Assembly: GCF_030769565.1 (NCBI RefSeq)
Contig: NZ_JAVCAP010000001.1
Location: 152,161 to 216,160, forward strand
Direction of reading: 5' to 3'
Source: Methylophilus aquaticus
GTDB lineage: Bacteria > Pseudomonadota > Gammaproteobacteria > Burkholderiales > Methylophilaceae
DNA length: 64,000 nucleotides
Part shown: positions 53,359-62,568 of the stretch, in pieces
Position numbering within the stretch: the stretch's first letter is position 1
How the letters are laid out: each line of letters opens with the position of its first letter
Translations under genes and position numbers: made by a program
Notes under the pieces: model-generated
The model's database searches: none
The model's input: the letters and a program-made list of their open reading frames with translations, nothing else
What the model was told of the DNA's origin: nothing

Positions 53359-56300
53359 ATGATGAATATCACTGCATGGATACGAAAAGCAGTCTGGCTC
53401 ACATTGCTGATGCCTTGCCTGTTGAAAGCAGAGTTTCTTGATTTGGCCACTATGCCGCTGCAAACCTCCGGCAGTTCGGATGTGCTGCCGAACCTGATGT
53501 TTGTGCTGGATAACTCGGGCAGCATGGGCTGGAATTACACGCCTGACTGGGCAGTCGGCGAGCCGGATAACAGCAGTTATGATGCCTCTGACTGGCTGTT
53601 CAGTAATGCCGCCTACAATACCCAGTTTTATAATCCGACTGTGATTTACTCGCCGCCGGTAGATTACCGGGGGGTGAGTCTTGCGAATCAGACGGCCTAT
53701 GCGGCAACGTCAGATCGCGCCGATACCCTGTATGGTCGGGTGTATCGCGGCACGTCAGCCTATTATTTTGCCTATGTGCCGGGCGAGTATTGCACCACAC
53801 CCAATCTGACCAGTTGTATTGTGTCAAAGGTGGCCACAGGGGCATATATATACCCTGCAACCTTGCGCTGGTGTAATTCATCCTCTGCTTCCGGCAAGCG
53901 TACGCTGTCGGGTTCCGACCGTTGTCAGGCGATACGCAATACCGTCACCAGCGTGAATGACAGCAATACTTACCGTTATCTGCGCGAACCGCGCGCCACC
54001 TACAGACTCACACTGACACGTAATAGTGGCACGGTCACAGTGAGCAGCATCAAAATAAACAATATTGAAATCTTGTCTTCTTCAACTTCGTCATCCTCCA
54101 GTAGCACACTGGCCTCAAATGTGGATAGTCGTATATGTGACGGCTCCATCACGGGTAATTGTCTGATCGCGGGCAATTCAGTATCCCGCAGCAGCAATGT
54201 GTTGACGATTACTACCTTTGCCGGTGACCCTGTCGATACAGCCAATCCGGTTCAGGTGACCATGTCCGGCAATGGCAGTTATAGCGCGCAACTGGTGACA
54301 GCAAGCAGCAGCGATATTCCAGGTAGCCTGGTGTATCAGCAAATCACCAGTAGCCAAAGCAGCTACACTGCACCTGGATCAACGAGCAAAGCGGTTGATC
54401 GTACTGACTGTGCAGGCAGTACCTGCACTTACAGTGAAGAACTGAGGAATTACGCGAATTGGGCCACCTACTACAGTACGCGCATGCTGGCGATGAAAAC
54501 CGCAGCCAGCCAGGCGTTCCAGGCGCTGGATGCCCGTTATCGGGTAGGGTTTGTGACTATTAACAGTGCCAGTAACAACTATTTGCCAATTGCACCGTTT
54601 AACGCTACGCAAAAGCAGAACTGGTATAACACGCTGTTTGCGGTGAACCCGACAGGCAGCACGCCCCTGAGAACGGCACTTTCTGGGGTTGGGCGTCATT
54701 TTGCCGGAAAGAAAACCTTGGGCAATGATGACCCGATGCAATACGCTTGCCAGCAAAACTTTACGTTGTTGACGACTGACGGTTACTGGAACGATGACTC
54801 TTCGACGCCAAGAAGAATTGATGGCTCCACAGCCATTGGCAATCTGGATGGCGGCTCGACCCCGCGCCCGCAATTTGACAGCAGTGGCAAATCCAATACG
54901 CTGGCGGATGTGGCGAAGTATTTTTATGATACCGATATTCGCGATGGTGACTTTTCTAACTGTAACGGCTCCTGGGGGACATCCGTGTGCGGCACAGTGA
55001 CTGATTATCCCAAACAAAATATGGTGACGCTTACTTTAGGCTTGGGTATAGATGGGACGTTAGCCTATACCGATGATTATAAAACCCAGGCGACGGGTGA
55101 TTTTAAAGACATCACCACTGGCGCCAAAAACTGGGATGACCCCATCAGTAAAACCTCGGGCCAGCGGATTGATGATTTGTGGCATGCCGCAGTCAACGCC
55201 GGCGGCACTTATTACAGTGCCAGTAACCCTAAACTGCTGCGCGAGTCGCTGAGTAAAGGTCTGTCTGAAATCAAATCTGTACAAGGTGCGAGTGCCGCGG
55301 CAGCAGCCAGTAGTCTGGCGCCGACTAGCGGTGATAACTTTCAATACGTGGCCAGTTACCAGACCGTCAAATGGATCGGTAATCTGGAAGCACGTACGGT
55401 GGATGTGCAATCCCTGGAAACCTCGCAAACAGCAGTATGGTGTGTGGAAAATGTGGCGGCAACTACCTGCCCGGCCCCCTCGGTGGAAGCGCGATTGACA
55501 GGCAATGGCAGTACGACGATCTATTGCAAAACAGTCAGTTCGAACGAGACTGCTTGTGGTAGTGCTGGTGGCGTGTTGGGCGCAGTGCTGGGCACCAGTG
55601 AGCTTTCGTCTTGTTATCAAGAGGTACAAGGTAGTTGCACCGGGCGTTTACAAACGCAGGTGGCAGGCAATAGTCGTAAAATTTATTTTAACTTAAGCGG
55701 TGCTTTAGTGAGCTTTAATGCAGATAACCTGCCAGCCGTGCATCAAACCGCGTTGAATAGTGGCTATCTTGCCTTGAGCCAGATGCAGGGCTTGCCTGCG
55801 TCTGACCCCAAGATCACGGACGCTAACAAGGTGAGCAAACTGGTGGATTATTTGCGTGGAAACAAAACCTACGAAGATATCAGCCTGAATACAGTCGCCG
55901 AAAATCGCTTGTTCCGTGAGCGCCAGGCTACATTGGGGGATATTTCGCAATCGCGCCCGAACTATTTCAAAGTTTCAAACGCGGGGTATCTGGATGCTAA
56001 TTACACGGCCTATAAGGCCTTGTCCGAATCACGGCTGGCAGCGGTTTATGTCGGCGCCAATGATGGCATGCTGCACGCTTTTAATGCCAATACCGGTGAT
56101 GAACTATGGGCGTTTATTCCCACTCCGGTGATCAGTAATCTGTCTCATCTTGCTGATAAAGAATACGGGGCGAGTTACCATACCAATTACGTCAATGGCA
56201 GCCCGATAGTGGCGGATGTCTGTGTGTCCGGCTGCGGCTCCAGTGGCGCGGTATGGCGTACCATTTTAGTCTCAGGATTAAATGGCGGAGGGCGTGGCTA

Positions 56301-57417
56301 TTTCGCGCTGGATGTGACCAATCCGGCATCCCCCGTCTTGTTGTGGGAATTTAACGCACAAAACACTGGGGCCTTAAACAACATTGGTTTTAGTTTCGGC
56401 AATCCGCTGGTGACCAAAATGCTGGATGGTCGTTGGGTGGTGGTGGTTACTTCTGGCTACAATAATGGCACCTATGCCCGTAAACTTAATGATGGTAGCT
56501 ATGTGAACAATAGTCCGGTAGGGGATGGTGTTGGTTATTTATATGTGCTGGATGCCAATACCGGCAGTTTGCTCAAAACCTTGTCTACCGGTGAAGGTAA
56601 TGCTGCCGACCCAAGCGGACTGGCCAAGATTTCAGGCTTTGCCGAACAAATGTTTGAAAATAATACGGCAAGCAAAATCTATGGCGGCGATTTGAACGGC
56701 AATATTTGGCGCTTTGATATTAACACTGGCGCGGTGACCAAGATTGCCACCTTGCGCGATAGTGGCGGTATCGCTCAGAAAATCACCACGCAGCCTGAGT
56801 TGGGCAAGATCGATAACAATATTGTGCTGATGGTGGGGACCGGTAAATTTATTGAGGCCGCTGATTTAACCAACACGCCACAAAACGCTGTCTATACTTT
56901 TAAAGATAATAACCAGACCACTGCCATTGGCCGTAGCCAACTGGTTCAGCAAACGCTGGGGGCTGATCGCCGGGTGGCTTCGCCAGCCAGCATCAATTTT
57001 GATTCCGGGTATGGCTGGTTTCTCGATTTTCCCGCTGGAGAGCGGGTCAACCTCGATCCTTTGTTATTAAACGGCGTGTTGCTCATGCCAACCACCGTGC
57101 CCAGCAGTGCAGCTTGCAGTGGAGCTGGGTATGGCTGGTTTAACTTCTTTGATTATAAAAAAGGTGGCTCGCCACTGGCGAGCGGTTTGGTGTCGGAGCG
57201 TATGCTGACACCGGCAGTGGGATATAACATTGTTTATGACAACAAAGGCGTCCCACATGTGGTGGTTACCGGCAGCAATGACCCTACGCCGCAACAGTTA
57301 AGTCTGGATGATCAGGTGTTTGGATTATCAAGTTCAGGCACGATTTCAGAGATATTCAAGCAAAAAAGCAACGGCAGTTATGGCACCAAGCAAAGCTGGC
57401 ACGAGTTGATTCAATAG
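53359..57417 (+). CDS. pilY1: Pilus tip adhesin/assembly protein PilY1
   Basis: Secreted protein of 1352 residues. It has a signal peptide (residues 1-25), then a von Willebrand A-like domain with the MIDAS motif in MFVLDNSGSMGWNY (about 50-63). A Ser-rich insertion (about 230-330) follows. The VWA fold resumes with RVGFVTINSASNNYLPI and STPLRTALSGVGRHF. The C-terminal third (about 880-1350) is the PilY1 beta-propeller, with AAVYVGANDGMLHAFNANTGDELWAFIP and IYGGDLNGNIWRFD. PilY1 promotes pilus extension, adhesion and surface sensing and often binds calcium. It is the last gene of the operon, before a strong terminator. Confidence 0.9.
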   Translation: MMNITAWIRKAVWLTLLMPCLLKAEFLDLATMPLQTSGSSDVLPNLMFVLDNSGSMGWNYTPDWAVGEPDNSSYDASDWLFSNAAYNTQFYNPTVIYSPPVDYRGVSLANQTAYAATSDRADTLYGRVYRGTSAYYFAYVPGEYCTTPNLTSCIVSKVATGAYIYPATLRWCNSSSASGKRTLSGSDRCQAIRNTVTSVNDSNTYRYLREPRATYRLTLTRNSGTVTVSSIKINNIEILSSSTSSSSSSTLASNVDSRICDGSITGNCLIAGNSVSRSSNVLTITTFAGDPVDTANPVQVTMSGNGSYSAQLVTASSSDIPGSLVYQQITSSQSSYTAPGSTSKAVDRTDCAGSTCTYSEELRNYANWATYYSTRMLAMKTAASQAFQALDARYRVGFVTINSASNNYLPIAPFNATQKQNWYNTLFAVNPTGSTPLRTALSGVGRHFAGKKTLGNDDPMQYACQQNFTLLTTDGYWNDDSSTPRRIDGSTAIGNLDGGSTPRPQFDSSGKSNTLADVAKYFYDTDIRDGDFSNCNGSWGTSVCGTVTDYPKQNMVTLTLGLGIDGTLAYTDDYKTQATGDFKDITTGAKNWDDPISKTSGQRIDDLWHAAVNAGGTYYSASNPKLLRESLSKGLSEIKSVQGASAAAAASSLAPTSGDNFQYVASYQTVKWIGNLEARTVDVQSLETSQTAVWCVENVAATTCPAPSVEARLTGNGSTTIYCKTVSSNETACGSAGGVLGAVLGTSELSSCYQEVQGSCTGRLQTQVAGNSRKIYFNLSGALVSFNADNLPAVHQTALNSGYLALSQMQGLPASDPKITDANKVSKLVDYLRGNKTYEDISLNTVAENRLFRERQATLGDISQSRPNYFKVSNAGYLDANYTAYKALSESRLAAVYVGANDGMLHAFNANTGDELWAFIPTPVISNLSHLADKEYGASYHTNYVNGSPIVADVCVSGCGSSGAVWRTILVSGLNGGGRGYFALDVTNPASPVLLWEFNAQNTGALNNIGFSFGNPLVTKMLDGRWVVVVTSGYNNGTYARKLNDGSYVNNSPVGDGVGYLYVLDANTGSLLKTLSTGEGNAADPSGLAKISGFAEQMFENNTASKIYGGDLNGNIWRFDINTGAVTKIATLRDSGGIAQKITTQPELGKIDNNIVLMVGTGKFIEAADLTNTPQNAVYTFKDNNQTTAIGRSQLVQQTLGADRRVASPASINFDSGYGWFLDFPAGERVNLDPLLLNGVLLMPTTVPSSAACSGAGYGWFNFFDYKKGGSPLASGLVSERMLTPAVGYNIVYDNKGVPHVVVTGSNDPTPQQLSLDDQVFGLSSSGTISEIFKQKSNGSYGTKQSWHELIQ

Positions 57418-57422
57418 GCAGT

Positions 57423-57448
57423 AAAAAAGCCCCGGTCGGGGCTTTTTT
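57423..57448. terminator. Terminator after pilY1, bidirectional
   Basis: GCCCCG pairs with CGGGGC around two bases, flanked by six As and six Ts, right after the pilY1 stop. It also serves the minus-strand small gene that ends at 57461. Confidence 0.92.
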
Positions 57449-57460
57449 ATGATTGCAAAG

Positions 57461-57553
57461 TTATTTCACTTTTTTGGCAAATACATACAAAATAATGCAG
57501 ATCACAACCAAAATACCAATCAAGGTATAAATACCGCCAGCGCCCAAAAACAT
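57461..57553 (-). CDS. Small single-span membrane protein, 30 residues
   Basis: ATG 57553 follows AAGGGGAACGTT, a strong ribosome site. The peptide is MFLGAGGIYTLIGILVVICI followed by a short hydrophobic part and the basic end AKKVK. It is one membrane helix with a positive C-terminus. It ends at 57461, just before a bidirectional terminator on its 3' side. I recognise no family; its size and layout resemble small stress-linked membrane proteins in other bacteria. The ribosome site and terminator make expression likely. Confidence 0.6.
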   Translation of the reverse strand: MFLGAGGIYTLIGILVVICIILYVFAKKVK

Positions 57554-57656
57554 AACGTTCCCCTTAGCAGAATAGTGAAGACTTCTAACGCTATTCTAAG
57601 CAAAAAAGGGCAGCGTTTTCAAGCGCCCAAGCAATGTGGGTCGCAACGTTAAACAG

Positions 57657-57812
57657 CTAAACGACTTCCAGCAGCAGTTCGGCAGGTTTGTAGACAGACT
57701 GGATATTATTGTCGGCCACAATGTCTTCTGCCAGGTAGATGATGTCTTGTGCTGTAATCAGTTCTGGAATGCTGGCCGCATAAGTCAGGGTGTCATCCAA
57801 TAATTCGTACAT
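57657..57812 (-). CDS. Small acidic protein, 51 residues, unknown
   Basis: The start at ATG 57812 is six bases after AAGGA; another ATG at 57818 is too close to that site. The protein (MYELLDDTLTYAASIPEL...) is acidic and mostly helical, with a repeated pattern of Leu, Ile and Val, and it ends ELLLEVV. It has no membrane segment or Cys. It lies about 100 bases upstream of the 30-residue membrane protein on the same strand. I do not recognise it. Confidence 0.5.
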   Translation of the reverse strand: MYELLDDTLTYAASIPELITAQDIIYLAEDIVADNNIQSVYKPAELLLEVV

Positions 57813-57913
57813 AATCATTCCTTGTTTTTTGGGTCAATATATTCTTAACGTCACAGAACAAAGATTCTTGAGCAATAGTCTCTCGTTCAGTCTTAATTAA
57901 TTGCAATTCTGTC

Positions 57914-58060
57914 TATGGGCACCGCTATTTATTCAAATTGCTAAGCCAGGCAAGGCGCGATTAAAAAAGTTTGACGCAGCATATATGTGATATGTAAGGA
58001 CAAGTTTTTTACGAGCAACGAAGTATCGCAACGGAATTTGAATGCATAGCGGTGCCCATA
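57914..58060 (+). mobile_element. MITE-like element, family 2, copy B
   Basis: 147 bp with perfect 15-bp terminal inverted repeats: TATGGGCACCGCTAT (57914-57928) and its exact complement (58046-58060). The interior matches the element at 49978-50125 over its whole length in the same orientation. It contains no ORF. Perfect ends suggest it moved more recently than copy A. No clear target-site duplication is visible. Confidence 0.85.
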
Positions 58061-58208
58061 TGAGATGCCTGATCAGACGCATGTTATATTGGATGTGTGA
58101 AATTTTAATGAACGCTTGATTGCAGATAAAGGTGCCTTTAAAACGTGCAACAGCAGGCCTGACCGCTTGCGATTGAAAGTGTTTGGTGCCAGGTTCGGGG
58201 GTGCGACT

Positions 58209-58622
58209 ATGAACGTGTTACGTATTGGTGGGGGATTGCTGCTCTTGCTTGTATTTGCCCTGGCAGGCTTGTATGGCTACAACCTGTATGGAGATGACGG
58301 CCCGGTGCCGCCCAGTGCATTGTCGCAAGCCATTAATCAGTGCGATTTGATCGCAAGTAAAGCAGCCGCCAATTTGCCAGAAGTGCTGCCTTTCCAAAAG
58401 CTGGAAAAAGCAGCGAGACAGGCGCGTGTGCTGGATCAATGCATGCAGGATCAAGGGTTTCAGGAAAATCCTGACTGGGTCAGGGCTGCGATGGTCAAAT
58501 CAGCGCACATTGCAAAACAGCAGCAGATTTCAGAAGGCGAAGCCTACGAAAAACTGCGGCGGGAAGAGATGTTGCAAGGGACGGCAAGTGACCATCCTCT
58601 TTATTGGCGCAAGCGACTTTGA
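58209..58622 (+). CDS. Single-span membrane or exported protein, unknown
   Basis: Protein of 137 residues starting at ATG 58209 (GGGGGTG upstream); the frame is open from 58116 but without a start signal. A hydrophobic helix (about 6-24) is followed by a soluble, mostly helical domain with two Cys (NQCDLIASKAAANLPEVLP and VLDQCMQDQGFQENPDW) and a charged C-terminus (EGEAYEKLRREEM). The Cys pair and N-terminal helix suggest a periplasmic domain with a disulfide. No family is recognised. It is convergent with the DUF1993 gene. Confidence 0.6.
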   Translation: MNVLRIGGGLLLLLVFALAGLYGYNLYGDDGPVPPSALSQAINQCDLIASKAAANLPEVLPFQKLEKAARQARVLDQCMQDQGFQENPDWVRAAMVKSAHIAKQQQISEGEAYEKLRREEMLQGTASDHPLYWRKRL

Positions 58623-58668
58623 GTGTGGCGAGTGCAAGTGATATTGCGTGGGTCATGCCGTCATACAG

Positions 58669-59172
58669 TTAGCGCTTTTGCCCCAGATAATCGGTTTTGC
58701 CCAGTGGTACGCCAAGATGGCGCAAAATATTGTAGGCGGTAGTGACATGAAAATAAACATTGGGCATTGCCCATTTTTCAAGATAGTCCAACCCGCTGAA
58801 GGTGAGTTCGGCCTTTCTTATGGTGAGGGTGACCTCTCTGGATTCTGCGCCCGCCACTTGCTCAGCTGTAATGCCTGCTAAAAAACTTACCGTTTTATCA
58901 ATGCGGGCATAAAGCATCTCAAAGCTGGATTCATCATCTGCATACTGCGGAATTGCAATGTTAGCCAGTCTTGCTCCTGCGCCCTTGCTCATATCGCTCA
59001 CCAGTTGCACCTGTTTTAGCAATGGGTACATATCTATATAAAGACGGCTGTTCAGAACAGTTTCAGGCGCGACTTTCATCTGAAGTGCATAAGACTCACC
59101 CTGCTCAAGAATATGCTTCAGGTTATTTAAGTTGCGGATAAGTGGCGCAATGCTGACATCATATACATTCAT
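58669..59172 (-). CDS. DUF1993 family protein
   Basis: Protein of 167 residues matching the DUF1993 pattern: VYDVSIAPLIRNLNNLKHIL, then SRLYIDMYPLLKQVQLVSDMSKGAGARLA and FHVTTAYNILRHLGVPLGKTDYLG. The family is a four-helix bundle related to DinB-like folds, with no assigned reaction. The two C-terminal His could bind metal. It lies 12 bases after comM on the same strand, so the two are probably co-transcribed. Confidence 0.82.
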   Translation of the reverse strand: MNVYDVSIAPLIRNLNNLKHILEQGESYALQMKVAPETVLNSRLYIDMYPLLKQVQLVSDMSKGAGARLANIAIPQYADDESSFEMLYARIDKTVSFLAGITAEQVAGAESREVTLTIRKAELTFSGLDYLEKWAMPNVYFHVTTAYNILRHLGVPLGKTDYLGQKR

Positions 59173-59184
59173 CAGGGTTCCTTA

Positions 59185-60687
59185 TTAATGTTCGTAGCGA
59201 CGATATTGTAATGCCTCAGCAATGTGCGCATCACTCATTGTTTGGCACAACTCTAAATCGGCAATCGTTCTTCCTACTTTTAAAATCCGGTGATAAGCAC
59301 GCGCAGACAAGCCAAATTTATGCATGGCAGCTTGAAGCAAGTGATTGCCACGTTCATTGAGTTGGCAATGTTCGCTGAGTTCCAGTGGCCCCAAAGCGGC
59401 ATTTGCTTTGTTCTGGCGAAGAGATTGCTGCTGTCTGGCGGCTTCCACGCGTTCACGTATCTGCGCACTTGTCTCGTTTGCCTGGGCAGCGCTGAGTTCT
59501 TCAGGCTTGAGTGCAGGCACTTCAATATTCATGTCTATCCGGTCAAGTAATGGCCCGGAAATCTTGTTTTTGTAGCGCAATATCTGCTCTGGAGTACACC
59601 GGCAGCGATGGTTGAAGTGTCCGTAAAAACCGCAGGGGCAAGGATTCATTGCCGCGATCAGTTGAAACTGTGCAGGGAAAGTCGCCTGTCTGGCTGCCCG
59701 TGAAATAGTGATGTGGCCGCTTTCCAGGGGTTCGCGCAAGACTTCCAGCACTTTGCGGTCAAATTCCGGCAGCTCATCCAGAAACAATACGCCATGATGG
59801 GCGAGGCTAATCTCACCTGGCCGTGGCACACTGCCGCCACCCACCAGAGCAATCCCTGAAGCGGTATGGTGCGGGGCCCGAAATGGGCGACGTTTCCACA
59901 AGTGCGCAGGAAACTGGCCTCCAAGCGACAAAATGGCAGCACTTTCCAATGCCTCCTGTGTAGACATGGTTGGCAGAATTCCAGAAAAACGCTGTGCCAA
60001 CATGCTTTTCCCGGTGCCTGGTGGTCCGCTCATCAGTACGCTATGCTGCCCTGCCGCAGCGATTTCCAATGCACGTTTAGCGCGCAACTGGCCTTTGACC
60101 TCGCAAAAATCCGGCCATTGCTTAGAGGTGTCTATTGGACTGATCGATTGTTGTTGTGGCAACAATTGTTTGCCGGATAAATGCGCACATACGGCAAGCA
60201 GGCTATCGGCAGCGTAGACCGTGGTGCCATCCACCAAGCTTGCTTCACACGCACTTTCTTGGGGTAGGATAGCTGCTTTGAGAGGGCCGGCCTGTTTTGC
60301 GAGTTGGAAAGTCATTGCCAGTGCGCCACGAATGGGGCGCAAGGCACCCGTCAACGCCAACTCCCCGGCAATCACATAGTCGGCCAACCGGGTTTTGGGT
60401 AGCTGGCCTGAAGCTGCCAAAATGCCCAGCGCAATTGGCAAATCATAACGCCCGCCTTCTTTAGGTAAGTCAGCTGGGGCCAAGTTCACTGTGATCCTGC
60501 GAGAAGGAAACTCAAACTGCGCGGTTTGAATGGCAGCCCGCACACGATCCTTACTCTCTTTCACCTCTGTCTCAGGCAATCCAACAATGGTGAAACTGGG
60601 GAGCCCATTGGCCAGATGCACTTCAACGACCACTTCTGGTGCATCCATGCCGCTCAGTGCGCGGCTATATAGAACAGCAAGGCTCAT
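59185..60687 (-). CDS. comM: Mg-chelatase-like AAA+ helicase ComM (YifB)
   Basis: Hexameric AAA+ protein of 500 residues. The N-terminal Lon-protease-like domain (SRALSGMDAPEVVVEVHLANGLPSF) is followed by Walker A (MSGPPGTGKSMLAQRF, about 215-230) and FRAPHHTASGIALVGGG. Walker B is VLFLDELPEFDR, and a zinc-like Cys cluster, MNPCPCGFYGHFNHRCRC, comes next, then GPLLDRIDMNIEVP. In naturally transformable bacteria ComM drives branch migration during integration of foreign DNA, which fits the presence of type IV pilus genes nearby. Length and motifs are normal. Confidence 0.92.
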   Translation of the reverse strand: MSLAVLYSRALSGMDAPEVVVEVHLANGLPSFTIVGLPETEVKESKDRVRAAIQTAQFEFPSRRITVNLAPADLPKEGGRYDLPIALGILAASGQLPKTRLADYVIAGELALTGALRPIRGALAMTFQLAKQAGPLKAAILPQESACEASLVDGTTVYAADSLLAVCAHLSGKQLLPQQQSISPIDTSKQWPDFCEVKGQLRAKRALEIAAAGQHSVLMSGPPGTGKSMLAQRFSGILPTMSTQEALESAAILSLGGQFPAHLWKRRPFRAPHHTASGIALVGGGSVPRPGEISLAHHGVLFLDELPEFDRKVLEVLREPLESGHITISRAARQATFPAQFQLIAAMNPCPCGFYGHFNHRCRCTPEQILRYKNKISGPLLDRIDMNIEVPALKPEELSAAQANETSAQIRERVEAARQQQSLRQNKANAALGPLELSEHCQLNERGNHLLQAAMHKFGLSARAYHRILKVGRTIADLELCQTMSDAHIAEALQYRRYEH

Positions 60688-60725
60688 GTCGCATTCCAGA
60701 GGATTGAAATGCTAACAATTGTAAA

Positions 60726-60980
60726 TTATTTTTTACCTTCTGTTGCCTGTAAGCCCTCCAGAGCCTCTATTTTTTCTTCCAGACTGCGTAACTGTAGCTG
60801 GGTACGCGCTAATAGCGTGGCTTGAATATCAAACTCCTCGCGTGAAACAAGTTCCATTTTGGTGAGAGCGCCCTGAAATAGTGCATGAATATTAGATTCA
60901 AGCTCCGAAACAGGGCTGGACTCTACTAATTCTCTGATTTTTAAAGATAATTCTTTTATTTTTTCACTTGGAAAGTGCAT
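60726..60980 (-). CDS. ubiK: Ubiquinone biosynthesis accessory factor UbiK (YqiC/BMFP)
   Basis: Protein of 84 residues starting at ATG 60980, eight bases after AAGGAG; the frame to 61025 lacks support. An amphipathic N-terminal helix is followed by MELVSREEFDIQATLLARTQ and a coiled coil (LRSLEEKIEALEG), the BMFP pattern. UbiK binds UbiJ and membranes in the ubiquinone complex. It precedes comM on the same strand, a common gene order in betaproteobacteria. Confidence 0.85.
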   Translation of the reverse strand: MHFPSEKIKELSLKIRELVESSPVSELESNIHALFQGALTKMELVSREEFDIQATLLARTQLQLRSLEEKIEALEGLQATEGKK

Positions 60981-61238
60981 ATTCTGGGCTCCTTTTTTAT
61001 GAATTTTAACATGCACAGTATACATAAAGGTATGGATAATGCGCTGTTTATGGTTGGGAAATTATTAAAAACAGTATTTTATTGAATTTATATAACTATT
61101 TAAATTAAGTTTTAATTTTAAGTTATTGATTATTATTGTTTATGTTGATTGGCACGTGATTTGCTTTTACCGCAATGTTGTTTCATTCTCGTTTACAACA
61201 ATTCGATCAAAGATATTTAAAGAGAGAGGGCTCATATA
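60981..61238. other. Divergent regulatory region between ubiK and the porin-glnK-amtB operon
   Basis: A 258-base AT-rich region carrying the sigma-54 promoter of the porin operon at 61149-61166 and, on the other strand, the ubiK promoter. A strong NtrC site (GCACC-N5-GGTGC type) was not found by eye. Confidence 0.45.
61149..61166 (+). promoter_or_regulatory. Sigma-54 (-24/-12) promoter of the porin-glnK-amtB operon
   Basis: TTGGCACG-N4-TTGCTT is a perfect RpoN site with 10 bp between GG and GC. The expected start is near 61176, 63 bases before the porin ATG. RpoN control of glnK-amtB with NtrC is well established in proteobacteria. Confidence 0.88.
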
Positions 61239-62153
61239 ATGCGTCAATCAATTTTGCTAACAGCAATACTAGGCACCTTGTCATTCGCACAAGTTTCATA
61301 CGCAGATGAAGTGGCTAAAGAAGAGGCTTCAGACTGGGATGCAACTGCAAACATCAGTTTCGTTTCTGACTACTACTTCCGTGGTCTTTCACAAACATGG
61401 CATAAACCAACTGCGCAAGGCGGTTTGGACATTACTCATTCAAGTGGGTTCTATGCAGGCGTTTGGGGCTCTGCTGTAACACCAAATACCTATCCAGATG
61501 CAAATACAGAAATCGATGTATATGCCGGTTTCAACGGTAGTATTCCAGCCGTTGAAAAACTTGGCTACACAGTGGGTGTTTACAGCTATATGTATCCAGG
61601 TGGCTCATGGAAGAAGTATGATGGACTGACCGCTGACCAAGGTAAAAAATCTGGTGGTAAATGGGATACTACAGAATTAAACGTTGGCTTATCTTATGAT
61701 TGGATAAGTGCAAAAGTATCTTACTCATTAACTGACTGGTTTGGTGCTGAAAAGGCAACAGGTTGGGATGGCAGTACAAAAGGTTCAACATATTTTGAAT
61801 TGAACGCTGCTTATCCATTACCATGGTGGGACTTAACCTTAATTGGTCACGTAGGTCATATGAATGTTGCTGGTAAATTGCAAGCTAGTGGCTTCCCCAC
61901 AGCAAACGGCGCAGCTGGTACATACGAAACCAACCCTGACTATACTGACTGGAAATTAGGGCTGAGTAAAGGTTTTGCAATTGGCAAGTCTGAAGGCTGG
62001 GCTGCAGGTTTGTATTGGGTTGAAGCCAGCAACGACAGATATTGGGGTGGTGGCTACGGTGGCACAAGCTTTAGTCGTTCAATCAACGGTACAACCGAAA
62101 CTAAAGATTTGAATGATGGCCGCTTCGTTTTCACACTGGGCCGTACGTTCTAA
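61239..62153 (+). CDS. TorF family putative porin
   Basis: Outer-membrane protein of 304 residues. It has a Sec signal peptide (residues 1-22, ending SYA), then the family motif ISFVSDYYFRGLSQTWHKPTAQGGLDITHSSGFYAGVWGS and alternating beta-strand pattern to a C-terminal aromatic residue (FVFTLGRTF). This is the TorF/Gcw_chp group. The ribosome site GAGAGAGGG precedes ATG 61239. Being first in a sigma-54 operon with glnK and amtB, it is probably an outer-membrane channel for ammonium or other small nitrogen compounds under nitrogen limitation. The substrate is inferred from the operon. Confidence 0.85.
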   Translation: MRQSILLTAILGTLSFAQVSYADEVAKEEASDWDATANISFVSDYYFRGLSQTWHKPTAQGGLDITHSSGFYAGVWGSAVTPNTYPDANTEIDVYAGFNGSIPAVEKLGYTVGVYSYMYPGGSWKKYDGLTADQGKKSGGKWDTTELNVGLSYDWISAKVSYSLTDWFGAEKATGWDGSTKGSTYFELNAAYPLPWWDLTLIGHVGHMNVAGKLQASGFPTANGAAGTYETNPDYTDWKLGLSKGFAIGKSEGWAAGLYWVEASNDRYWGGGYGGTSFSRSINGTTETKDLNDGRFVFTLGRTF

Positions 62154-62199
62154 CTAAATAAGTTTGAGTTCTGGCAGGCGTAGTGTCTGCCAGAGTTAA

Positions 62200-62553
<354 letters not shown>

Positions 62554-62568
62554 GAGGGGGCTTCAGTT

